Origin: Proteocatella sp041738345
GTDB lineage: Bacteria; Bacillota; Clostridia; Peptostreptococcales; Filifactoraceae
Assembly: GCA_041738345.1 (NCBI GenBank)
Contig: JBGSPX010000009.1
Span: forward strand, 1 to 64,000
Reading direction: 5' to 3'
DNA length: 64,000 nt
Part shown: one piece after another, positions 18,401 to 26,671 of the stretch
Layout: each line of letters opens with the position of its first letter
How positions within the stretch are numbered: the stretch's first letter is position 1
Notes under the pieces: model-generated
Seen by the model: only the letters and a program-made list of their open reading frames with translations
What the model was told of the DNA's origin: nothing
The model's database searches: none
Translations under genes and position numbers: made by a program

Positions 18401-21400
18401 AACACTAGAACTTTTATGGACAAGCGAAAGTGTAGGAGATTTCCAAAATCTTTCAGCTGTACAATATAATGAGGGGTTAGTTTATGTAGGCTTTACTTCA
18501 GGCGGAAACAGCGGGGGGGTATTTGCAGCATTTAATAGCGTTACTGGAAACGTAGAATGGAAGTATGGAGAAGGTACAAGCTACTATCAAACAGGAGCAG
18601 TAGTATTTGGAGATAATGTTATTTTTGCAGGTGGAGATGGAAAATTAGTTTCAGCTGATGCAAAAACAGGAAAAGAGATAGCTACATTAGACTTAAATGG
18701 TAGCGTAAGATGTATTCCAGTAAAAAATGAAAATTATGTATACTTAACAACAAAATCAGGAGAGGTATACAAAGTTCAAGTTAATGGAGACGGAACTTTT
18801 GGAAACCAGTTATCATATAATTCAGGAACTCAAGGAACTACATCACCGGTAGTATATAATGGCAGAGTATACGCTGGATTTGGAGGAATGGGAACAGGCG
18901 GGAAAGTAGTTGTATTAGATGAAGCTATGAAACTAATATATGAAGCAACACTTCCAGGACCAACTCAGTCATCTCCTATATTAACAACAGGGTATGCAGA
19001 TAAAGAAAACAACAACAAAGTATATGTGTATTTTTCACTAAATAATGCAGATGGAACAATCGTAGCTTTAGAAGATGATAGTAAAAATACAAAAGCAAAT
19101 GTGAAAACCGTATTTAATCCAGATCCAAAGCAATATTCAATGTCAAGTCCTATAGCAGGAACCGATGGAACTATTTATTATACAAATGATTCGGGACATA
19201 TCTTTGCAATTGTAGGCAAAACTGTAATTGAAGAACCACCAGTAGAAAAAATAGATTACAAAAAGCAACTAGAAGATACTTTGAAATATCTATCAGATAA
19301 ACTAACAAAACCTTCTGTAGGTAATGAATGGCCTATACTTTCATTAGCAAGAAGTGAATATAGCTTAGATAAAGCTTATGTAGATAGTTATATTCAAAAT
19401 GTAGAAAAAAATGTAGCGAATATGAGTAAAGCTACAGACTATGAAAGAGTTGCAATAGCAATTACAGCACTTGGTCAAGATGCAGAAAACATAGGAAATA
19501 AAAATCTTTTTGAACCATTAGCAAATTTTGATTACCTAGACAGACAGGGAATAAATGCTTCAATATTTGGGCTTATAGCAGCAAGCACTAGAGGTTATGA
19601 AATTCCAAAAGTAGAAGGCACTGTAAATCAAAATAGTAAAGATAACATGCTAGAGTATATTTTAAGCGAAGAACTTGATGGCGGAGGTTGGGCACTTTAT
19701 GGAGAAGTTGCAGATCCTGATATAACCGCTATGGCTATTCAAGCACTTGCACCTTATTACAAACAGGGGAATCAAAAAGTAAAAACTGCAGTAGATAGAG
19801 CACTTGTAGTTTTAAGTAATCTACAGACAGCGGATGGAGATTATTTAAGCTGGGGAAGTGCAAACCCTGAGAGTGCAGTACAAGTACTTGTAGCACTTTG
19901 CGAACTTGGAAAAGATCCAATGGATACAAAAAATGGATTTGTAAAAGATGGTAAAAGCCTCATAGATGGAATAATGAAATACAAAGTAGATGGAGGGGGA
20001 TTTAAACACTCGCTTTCTGAAACATCTCCAAACGGTATGGCAACAGAACAATGCGCATATGGACTTGTAGCTTATGAGAGATTTGTAAATGGAAAAACAA
20101 GTTTATATGATATGTCAGATGTTGAATTTAAAACAGATAAAACAAAATTATCAGATTTAATCAAAGAAGCTAAATCAAAAAATAAAAGAGATTACAAAAA
20201 AGAATCTTGGAAAAATTTAGTTTCATTATTAGAAAGCGCTAAAAAAGTAAACTCAAATCCTACTGCAAAACAAAAAGACATAGATGCTGCGATTAAAGAC
20301 TTAGAGTCAGCACTTCTTAAATTGGAATTAAAAAAATCTGAGAAGTTGGAATTAAAAGATGGAAAAGTTGAAATTCCGCTAGACGATGATAAAAACTTTG
20401 ATGTGGAATTGAAAGCAGATCAGAAAGCACAGATAGTAATTCCTGAAAATACAGAAAGTAAAGTACTTTTAAAGACAGAAAGTAAAAAAGCATTGTCAGA
20501 AATAAAAGTTAAAAAAGGAAAACATGGGCTAAAAATTCCACAAGGAATAAAAATTGAAGAAGGTCATGCTGAAATAGAACTTTTCATAATGAAAACAGAA
20601 GCACAGAAAGCTGAAATAAAAGATGAACTTTCAGATAAAATTAAAAAATTAGATTCTAAAGTAAAAGATGTAAAAGTAGAAGATGCTTTTAAAATAGGAA
20701 ATATCGATAAAATAGAATTTAGCGATTATGTAGAACTAGTATTTACGAATATGGCAGGCAAAGGTGCAGCCTATGTAGATGATACAGGAATGCATATAAT
20801 TGAAAGGGTTGCAGATGAGAAAGCGGTAATTGGAAAAACAGAATATGCATTTGACAGAGGAAATGACCTTGTAGTAAAAACCAAACACTTCACAGATTTT
20901 ATAACATATAGTCTTGAAAAAGATGCTGGAAATACTGGTGGAGGCACTGATGGCTCAGGAGGAACAGGGGGTTCTGGCGGAGGAATACCTTCAAAAGATT
21001 TAACTGTAACGCTTTCTATAGATAAGAAAACTATAAATAAAGGATATGTTATAGACCCTACAGTAGTAAAGATCAATAAAGGAGATACTGTATGGGATGT
21101 AGTTAAAAAGGAAATGGAAAGCAGAGGAATTGATTACAGATACAATAATTCAAATCAATATGGAAGTGTATATGTAGAATCAATTGCAGGCGATGGAGAA
21201 TTCGACCATGGAAGATGGAGTGGTTGGATGTACAATGTAAATGGTAAATATCCTAACTATGGTTGTAGCAAATATATTTTAAATGGTGGGGAAAATATTG
21301 AGTGGAGATATACAACAAACTTAGGAGAGGACTTAGGGCAGGATAATTCAGCTTGGGGTAAACCAGGAGAAAGTACCAAAACAGAAACAATAGAAAAAGG

Positions 21401-22502
21401 AAGCACAGTATTAAAATCGGAAGCTAAGGTGGATAAAAAAGAAGCTAAAGCGGAAATTGATTCGAAATTTATTAAAGGGATAGTATCTGAAGCTGTAGAG
21501 AAAAAACTAACTCAAATAGTCATAGAACCTACAGTAGAAGATAAAAAAGCAGAGTTTAACAAAGTTAGTGTGGTTTTAGAAAAAGAATCAATTGAAAAAA
21601 TAGCTAAAGAAGCAAAAGCTTCGCTTAAACTTAAAACTAAATTTGGAGATGTAAAGCTTTCTGCAAATACATTAGAAAACTTGCTTAAAGAAAAAGGAAA
21701 CACTGTAACTATATCTGTAAAACAAAATGAAGATAATTCAGTTAATGTAGAGGTAAGGTCTGGACTTGATAGTTTAGATAAAATATCTGGAGGTATGATA
21801 GTTACTTTACCAGTAAGCGAAGCTTCTGCTTCAAATATAATGGTTCAGGTAATGCCAGATAAAACTGAACAAATTCTTATGAAGTCAGTAGCAGCAGATA
21901 GGATGTTATCAGCAAAACTCGATGGAAGTGCCAAAGTGAAGATAGTGCAAAGAAAAGTAGATTTTGCAGATACTTCAGTGCATTGGGCAAAAGAAAACAT
22001 AGAATTTGTAAGTGCAAGAGACATAATAAAAGGCACTAAATCAAATGAATTTTCACCAAACAGCAGAGTAAATAGAGCAATGCTTACTACGATTCTTCAT
22101 AGATTTGAAAATGAGATGCAAGTAGAAGGACAAAACTATAGTGATGTAACAAAAGAAGCATATTATTCAAATGCAGCACTTTGGGCAAAAACAAAAGGTA
22201 TAGTTTCAAATACTGATAAGTTTGAAGCCAAAGAAGAGCTGACAAGAGAACAAATTGCAGAAATGATATATAACTATGCGAAAGCATCAGGCGAAAATGT
22301 ATCAAATATATCAAAAGCAAATGTACAAAAATTTGAAGATTTTAGCACTATAGATTCTGAGTCACAAGATGCGGTAGCATATTGCTATGAAAAAGGAATA
22401 ATTGGAGGAAAAAGTGAAACGAAATTAGACCCTAAAGGCAAAACTACAAGAGCCGAAGTTTCAGCGATAATCCAAAGATATATTGTAAATTCATTAAAAT
22501 AA
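15435..22502 (+). CDS. Giant S-layer-anchored transcobalamin-like protein with beta-propeller (2355 aa)
   Basis: Domains in order: signal peptide (about 1-33), BspA-type leucine-rich repeats (about 77-261, repeats such as LPEGLKKIGAGAF), MucBP-like and bacterial-repeat segments (about 299-490), a Big2-like segment (about 495-575), DUF4430 (about 611-696, DGWMYFVDNG), an Ig-like domain, a FIVAR-like unit (about 807-876), a PQQ-type beta-propeller (about 881-1262, repeated GxVxAxDAKTG), an alpha6/alpha6 toroid (about 1272-1562), a second FIVAR-like unit, a spacer, a second DUF4430 (about 1854-1971, SGWMYNVNG) and three SLH repeats (2176-2355). It is a paralogue of the 10692 gene with extra N-terminal and propeller modules. 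It sits alone behind riboswitch 2. Cobalamin capture is inferred, and the propeller ligand is unknown. Confidence 0.8.
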   Translation: MKKQFKKFLSGFIIATLMATSIGFGDLEALRTESKTENVNLNALEPQLGVSTETTTGSALDLKEDTIEEKTKIASVDEDKFTFNKETGEITGYKEQTPPENLVIPETIDGVKVKGIGIKAFYYSSYKPTIKTQIKNITFPDGLEYIGEYSFQGNLFENIVIPDTVTKIEQRAFWGNQISNLSLPANLKTIGNDAFEKNMLSSINLPSGLESIGSNAFKDNMLTSINLPEGLKKIGAGAFTFNAIDSIEIPDSVNDLPVKGNSVFWRSNTKNSDSKQKFTKIYSKNSYVDTKNTQGIINPASVTVKYMNESGEEILPSKNIVGVEINSVSSGKLVDGDKHYLSDYNTPSNEYKDYNFIVDLSANYFKIGQEQELAPEEIGGYKTPEKIKLTLEKDNNVVFTYKSAGSKKLTLIGEGITSDKSGNIGVNSNVKVVILPPVGKVIDKLNVNGVDKKSEIQYSNLEYSYAFKFMEDTTIEAIYKDDSIAYDKEFKFEVDKTKFILGEKAKLSALYRGQAVDLTTSGIEFSTAPENILKLDTKTGEVRALKSGTVILTGMLKGRPNTSQSIEITVESFVSNMRVEGYGKTIAPLAKIEISDLDLKKYNIDTEFTEPKPIHCIIAALEKVGIDCADSKKGMNHNNGSYIDMIDGLATFSTGRLDGWMYFVDNGYANQGVNAFDIHSGQSIVMYFVEDYTKNTFSWFDKEAKTSNQSEEISLNLTGTLYDMNTNKSTTGPVSDAVILVDNKPYEIDGKLVKTDKDGNAVLKFEKDGKYIISAEKTEIQIDKKTKKEVTKRIITRPYCEVTVLKSEKIADKTKLQATITEFEKLNIDAYTKTSVDTFKNALVKAKEINAKKDATQIEADNALESLKNSILKLKKEDVAVQWGSFRGNSENHGVVNTKLPIPGLETKAKWIQKYGAGWSGNGMASIVVDDSIYIVGSSKLQKRSLVDGSITKDVKIPNGIDFYSNLGYGNGNIYVPSANGTVTAFDAKTLELLWTSESVGDFQNLSAVQYNEGLVYVGFTSGGNSGGVFAAFNSVTGNVEWKYGEGTSYYQTGAVVFGDNVIFAGGDGKLVSADAKTGKEIATLDLNGSVRCIPVKNENYVYLTTKSGEVYKVQVNGDGTFGNQLSYNSGTQGTTSPVVYNGRVYAGFGGMGTGGKVVVLDEAMKLIYEATLPGPTQSSPILTTGYADKENNNKVYVYFSLNNADGTIVALEDDSKNTKANVKTVFNPDPKQYSMSSPIAGTDGTIYYTNDSGHIFAIVGKTVIEEPPVEKIDYKKQLEDTLKYLSDKLTKPSVGNEWPILSLARSEYSLDKAYVDSYIQNVEKNVANMSKATDYERVAIAITALGQDAENIGNKNLFEPLANFDYLDRQGINASIFGLIAASTRGYEIPKVEGTVNQNSKDNMLEYILSEELDGGGWALYGEVADPDITAMAIQALAPYYKQGNQKVKTAVDRALVVLSNLQTADGDYLSWGSANPESAVQVLVALCELGKDPMDTKNGFVKDGKSLIDGIMKYKVDGGGFKHSLSETSPNGMATEQCAYGLVAYERFVNGKTSLYDMSDVEFKTDKTKLSDLIKEAKSKNKRDYKKESWKNLVSLLESAKKVNSNPTAKQKDIDAAIKDLESALLKLELKKSEKLELKDGKVEIPLDDDKNFDVELKADQKAQIVIPENTESKVLLKTESKKALSEIKVKKGKHGLKIPQGIKIEEGHAEIELFIMKTEAQKAEIKDELSDKIKKLDSKVKDVKVEDAFKIGNIDKIEFSDYVELVFTNMAGKGAAYVDDTGMHIIERVADEKAVIGKTEYAFDRGNDLVVKTKHFTDFITYSLEKDAGNTGGGTDGSGGTGGSGGGIPSKDLTVTLSIDKKTINKGYVIDPTVVKINKGDTVWDVVKKEMESRGIDYRYNNSNQYGSVYVESIAGDGEFDHGRWSGWMYNVNGKYPNYGCSKYILNGGENIEWRYTTNLGEDLGQDNSAWGKPGESTKTETIEKGSTVLKSEAKVDKKEAKAEIDSKFIKGIVSEAVEKKLTQIVIEPTVEDKKAEFNKVSVVLEKESIEKIAKEAKASLKLKTKFGDVKLSANTLENLLKEKGNTVTISVKQNEDNSVNVEVRSGLDSLDKISGGMIVTLPVSEASASNIMVQVMPDKTEQILMKSVAADRMLSAKLDGSAKVKIVQRKVDFADTSVHWAKENIEFVSARDIIKGTKSNEFSPNSRVNRAMLTTILHRFENEMQVEGQNYSDVTKEAYYSNAALWAKTKGIVSNTDKFEAKEELTREQIAEMIYNYAKASGENVSNISKANVQKFEDFSTIDSESQDAVAYCYEKGIIGGKSETKLDPKGKTTRAEVSAIIQRYIVNSLK
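21410..22502 (+). repeat. Direct repeat copy 2: 3' third of the second SLH gene
   Basis: This is the partner of 13900-14987, encoding the spacer and three SLH repeats with only scattered base differences. It could recombine with copy 1 and delete or fuse the two genes. Confidence 0.85.
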
Positions 22503-22528
22503 TATATGTAAATTGTAATATGAATCAA

Positions 22529-22571
22529 GTAAAAAGTATGAGAACTGTATTTGTGTTCTCATACTTTTTAC
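22529..22571 (+). terminator. Terminator after the 2355-aa surface protein gene
   Basis: A 16-bp perfect stem, GTAAAAAGTATGAGAA with TTCTCATACTTTTTAC, has an 11-nt loop and ends in a T-rich tail. It closes the B12 region. Confidence 0.9.
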
Positions 22572-22636
22572 GTTTTAAAAAAGATGTACATATGTTAAAA
22601 TAATAAGTGAAAAATAAATAATTATGGGAGAAATTT

Positions 22637-24133
22637 ATGAAATATATAGTAGCACTTGATCAAGGGACGACGAGTTCAAGAGCAATAATATTTGACAAAT
22701 CACAAAATATAGTAAGCATGAGTCAAAAAGAGTTTACACAGATATATCCTAAAGAAGGTTGGGTGGAGCACGACCCTGTAGAAATTTGGGCTACACAGTA
22801 CGGTGTGCTCCAAGAGGCAATGGTCAAAAAGAACATTACTCCAGAAGAAATTGCGGCGATAGGAATAACTAATCAAAGAGAAACAACCGTAATATGGGAC
22901 AAAAAAACAGGTGAACCCATTTATAACGCTATAGTATGGCAGTGCAGAAGAACGGCTTCAGTTTGTGATGAGCTAAAAAAGCTAGATGGCTTTGAAAAGT
23001 ATGTAAAAGAAAATACAGGACTGGTATTAGATGCATATTTTTCAGGTACAAAAATAAAGTGGATTTTGGATAATGTAGAAGGTGCAAGAGAAAAAGCAGA
23101 AAAAGCAGAACTTCTTTTTGGAACCATAGACACCTGGCTTATTTGGAAGCTTACGTCAGGTGCTGTTCATGTTACCGATTATACAAATGCATCAAGAACA
23201 ATGCTGTTTAATATAAAAGATTTGAAGTGGGATGATAATATAATTTCTAAGCTTGATATTCCACAAAATATGCTTCCAAAAGTCGCAAATTCATCTGAAA
23301 TTTATGGATATACTACACTTGGAATGAAAGATGGACATAAAATTCCAATAGCAGGTATAGCAGGAGATCAGCAGGCAGCGCTTTTTGGGCAAGCATGTTT
23401 TAATGAAGGCGAAGCTAAAAACACCTATGGGACGGGCTGCTTTATACTTATGAATACAGGTGAAAAGATGGTAAATAGCAAAAATGGACTACTTACGACA
23501 ATTGCCATAGGTATTGATAACAAAGTGAATTACGCACTAGAAGGTTCTATATTTGTAGGCGGCGCCGTAGTCCAGTGGCTTAGAGATGAACTTAGAATTG
23601 TACACGACTCAAAAGACACTGAGTACTTTGCATCCTCAGTAAAAGATACAGGTGGCGTTTATGTAGTACCAGCCTTTGTAGGACTCGGAGCTCCTCATTG
23701 GGATATGTATGCTAGAGGTTCTATAATGGGTATAACTAGAGGAACTAATAGAAATCATATAATAAGAGCCTCTTTAGAATCAATTGCATATCAAACAAGA
23801 GATGTACTCGAAGCTATGACGCAAGATACTAAAATTGAACTAAAAACGCTTAAAGTAGATGGAGGGGCTTCGCAAAATAATTTTTTAATGCAGTTTCAAG
23901 CAGATATAATAGGTAAAGAAGTTGATAGACCAACGGTGGTAGAAACCACAGCGCTTGGAGCGGCATATCTTGCAGGGATAGCTGTAGGATTTTGGAAAAA
24001 TAAAGAAGAGATTTCTAAAAAGTGGGTAGTTGATAGAAAGTTTATCCCATCTATTTCAGTAGAGGAAAGAGAAGCAAAATACAGAAAATGGAAAAAAGCG
24101 GTTGAAAGATCTAAGCTTTGGGAAGAAGACTAG
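22637..24133 (+). CDS. glpK: Glycerol kinase
   Basis: 498 aa, the normal length. It phosphorylates glycerol to sn-glycerol 3-phosphate with ATP. FGGY-family motifs are clear: LDQGTTSSRA at the N terminus, NQRETT, GTIDTWLIWKLT, AGDQQAALFGQ, and the C-terminal DGGASQNNFLMQ and ALGAAYLAG. The start has GGGAG at 22625-22629. No glpF or glpD lies beside it, so it appears to be a single-gene unit between the terminator at 22571 and selD. No cre-like site was recognised. Confidence 0.96.
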   Translation: MKYIVALDQGTTSSRAIIFDKSQNIVSMSQKEFTQIYPKEGWVEHDPVEIWATQYGVLQEAMVKKNITPEEIAAIGITNQRETTVIWDKKTGEPIYNAIVWQCRRTASVCDELKKLDGFEKYVKENTGLVLDAYFSGTKIKWILDNVEGAREKAEKAELLFGTIDTWLIWKLTSGAVHVTDYTNASRTMLFNIKDLKWDDNIISKLDIPQNMLPKVANSSEIYGYTTLGMKDGHKIPIAGIAGDQQAALFGQACFNEGEAKNTYGTGCFILMNTGEKMVNSKNGLLTTIAIGIDNKVNYALEGSIFVGGAVVQWLRDELRIVHDSKDTEYFASSVKDTGGVYVVPAFVGLGAPHWDMYARGSIMGITRGTNRNHIIRASLESIAYQTRDVLEAMTQDTKIELKTLKVDGGASQNNFLMQFQADIIGKEVDRPTVVETTALGAAYLAGIAVGFWKNKEEISKKWVVDRKFIPSISVEEREAKYRKWKKAVERSKLWEED

Positions 24134-24206
24134 ATATAAAATAATTAATATGATAAAATAAAATATTAGAGAAAAAATAATGTATGAATTATAAATGAGG
24201 TAAATA

Positions 24207-25244
24207 ATGAAAGATGTAAAACTTACTCAGATGACAAGAGCGGCTGGCTGAGCAGCGAAAATAGGGCCAAAGGATTTGGCTAATGTACTATCAGTTATAC
24301 CAAAATTTAAAAATGATAATTTAATAGTGGGGCTTGAAACCTCTGATGATGCAGCGGTATACAAAGTTTCTGATGATAAAGCTATAATATTAACTTTAGA
24401 CTTTTTTACACCAGTAGTAGACGATCCATATACATTTGGGAAAATTGCAGCGGCAAATTCACTTTCAGATGTATATGCTATGGGCGGGGAACCTACAGTA
24501 GCAATGAATATAGTGTGTTTCCCACAATGTGAAGATATGGCTATCCTTAGAGAGATATTAAGAGGCGGTGCAGACAAAGTTGTGGAAGCAGGGGCTATAT
24601 TAGTTGGAGGCCATACTGTAGATGACAAGGAACCTAAATATGGACTTTCAGTAACCGGCGAAGTTCATCCAGATAAAGTTAGAGCAAATTCAGATGTTAA
24701 GGTTGGGGATATACTTGTGCTTACGAAGCCTATTGGTACGGGTATAATAAATACCGCAATAAAGGGCGAAGTTGCTACTGAAGAAGATTATAATGAAGCG
24801 GTGCTTGTTATGGAGTATTTAAATAAGTATCCAGCAGAGGCGCTTAAAAAGGTTGAAGTAAATGGGGTTACTGATGTTACAGGCTTTGGATTATTAGGAC
24901 ACGTTTTAGAAATGGCAAAGGGCTCTAAGTGTAGTATACAAATAAATTCAAAAGATGTACCTATGCTCAAAAATGCAAGAGAATATGCTAATATGGGTAT
25001 AATTCCATCAGGAATGTATAATAATATGGAATATATATCGCCTGATGTTCAATCGGATGAGACTGTGCCTCAAGAGTATATGGATGTACTTTATGACCCA
25101 CAGACCTCAGGAGGACTACTTATAAGTGTTTCACCTGAAAATGTAGAAAAACTTATATCAGAGCTTAAGGCTTCAAAATCACTGTGTTATGATATCATAG
25201 GAGAAGCCATAGAAAAGCAGGAAAAATACGTTATCGTAAAATAG
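24207..25244 (+). CDS. selD: Selenide, water dikinase SelD containing selenocysteine
   Basis: 345 aa when the in-frame TGA at 24249-24251 is read as selenocysteine 15. It makes selenophosphate from selenide and ATP. The context RAAGUAAKIG puts the Sec at the position of the catalytic Cys/Sec of SelD, and the frame continues without break into the AIRS-type ATPase (DDAAVY, GGHTVDD, DVTGFGLLGH, YDPQTSGGLL). The ATG at 24207 follows GAGG at 24197-24200. A short stem-loop just after the TGA fits a bacterial SECIS. The gene starts the selD-selA-selB operon. Gene callers that stop at TGA would truncate it to a false internal start near 24276. Confidence 0.95.
24249..24285 (+). promoter_or_regulatory. 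Bacterial SECIS element in selD
   Basis: Just after the TGA codon, GCCAAA (24266-24271) pairs with TTTGGC (24275-24280) around a small GGA loop. The loop lies about 21 nt past the UGA, within the distance expected for SelB recognition. Loop nucleotides cannot be proved functional by eye. Confidence 0.7.
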
Positions 25245-25262
25245 AAAAGGATATGAAATTTT

Positions 25263-26654
25263 ATGAAAAAACACCTATTAAGAGAATTACCATCTGTAGA
25301 TGAAGTATCTAGAAATGATGAGATTGAAGCGTTAAGTCAAAATTTAGACCAAGAATATCTTACAGAAATAATAAGAGAAGAAATAGGAAATATAAGAGTT
25401 CAGATTTTAAAAGATATATATTCATATGATGAAATAAACATTCAAAATTTAATAGATAATATAAAGAATAGATTAAATAGTGATTTTGATTTTGGACTAA
25501 AAAAAGTAATAAATGCCACAGGTGTAGTGCTTCATACAAATTTAGGAAGAGCTCCGATGTCACTTAGCGTAAAAGAAAAATTTGATGAAATCCTTTATGG
25601 CTATTGTAATTTAGAATACGATATAGAAAAAGGCTCAAGAGGCTCAAGACATGACCACTTAAAGGAACTAATTCTAAAACTTACAGGCGCAGAGGATGTG
25701 ATCGTAGTTAACAACAATGCGGCGGCGGTGATGTTAGTACTTTCTACTATGTGCAAGGGTAAAGAAGTCATTGTATCAAGAGGCGAGCTTGTAGAAATTG
25801 GAGGCTCATTTAGAATTCCAAAGGTTATGGCTCATAGTGGGGCATATCTCAAAGAGGTTGGAAGTACTAACAAAACTCATATAAGAGATTATGAAGAAGA
25901 AATAAACGAAAACACTTCAGCACTTATGAAGGTTCATACAAGTAATTTTAAAATGATGGGCTTTACAGAAGCAGTTTCTATAAGTGATTTAAAACCTTTA
26001 GCAGATAAGTATAATCTTCCAATAATTGATGATTTAGGAAGTGGAGTATTTTTGGATTTAAGAAAATATGGGCTAGAATACGAACCTACTATTTTAGATT
26101 CATTAAACCAAGGGTCAGATATAGTTACCTTTAGTGGGGATAAACTTTTGGGTGGACCTCAATGTGGAGTAATAGTAGGAAAAGCAAAATATATAGAGAT
26201 GATGAAAAAAAACAATCTCTTGAGAGCACTTAGAGTAGATAAAATGACGATATCAGCGCTTGCTATGACGCTTAGTCTATACTTGGATAAAGAAAATCTA
26301 GAAAAAAATGTACCAGTACTTGCGATGCTTTCTCAAAAGCCAGAAGCTTTAAAACAAAAAGCAGAACAGCTACTAAAATTGGTTGAATTTGAAGAAAAAT
26401 CAGCAAGTATAAATGTGGTAGAACATAAATCTCAAGTAGGAGGCGGTTCACTCCCAGCACAGTATATGGATACCTATGCACTCGCTGTAAATCCTAAAAA
26501 AATGTCAGTTAATGAGCTTGAACAGCAGATGAGGCTCAATAGTCCACATATAGTGGGAAGAATTGCAAATGAGACCTATTATTTGGATGTAAGAACTATT
26601 TTTGAACAAGAGATGAGCATTGTAGCTCAAAAATTATCTGAAATACTAAAATAA
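25263..26654 (+). CDS. selA: L-seryl-tRNA(Sec) selenium transferase
   Basis: 463 aa, matching the family length. It converts Ser-tRNA(Sec) to Sec-tRNA(Sec) using selenophosphate. The PLP lysine is Lys294 in FSGDKLLGGPQ, equivalent to the E. coli active-site lysine near 295. Other family motifs are NATGVVLHTNLGRAP and LGSGVFLDL. It begins 18 bp after selD, with AAAAGG at 25245-25250 as a somewhat distant ribosome site, and is followed 17 bp later by selB. The product acts in the cytoplasm as a large ring-shaped oligomer by family knowledge. Confidence 0.96.
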   Translation: MKKHLLRELPSVDEVSRNDEIEALSQNLDQEYLTEIIREEIGNIRVQILKDIYSYDEINIQNLIDNIKNRLNSDFDFGLKKVINATGVVLHTNLGRAPMSLSVKEKFDEILYGYCNLEYDIEKGSRGSRHDHLKELILKLTGAEDVIVVNNNAAAVMLVLSTMCKGKEVIVSRGELVEIGGSFRIPKVMAHSGAYLKEVGSTNKTHIRDYEEEINENTSALMKVHTSNFKMMGFTEAVSISDLKPLADKYNLPIIDDLGSGVFLDLRKYGLEYEPTILDSLNQGSDIVTFSGDKLLGGPQCGVIVGKAKYIEMMKKNNLLRALRVDKMTISALAMTLSLYLDKENLEKNVPVLAMLSQKPEALKQKAEQLLKLVEFEEKSASINVVEHKSQVGGGSLPAQYMDTYALAVNPKKMSVNELEQQMRLNSPHIVGRIANETYYLDVRTIFEQEMSIVAQKLSEILK

Positions 26655-26671
26655 ACTTGAAAGGGAATTAT

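Noticed and set aside
24207..24275. selD as a pseudogene or frameshift because of the in-frame TGA
   Set aside because: The TGA sits at the catalytic Sec position with a SECIS-like hairpin, and selA and selB follow, so it is a Sec codon.
26657..26671. TTG at 26657 as the start of selB
   Set aside because: It lies in the ribosome-site sequence. The ATG at 26672 matches the family N terminus.
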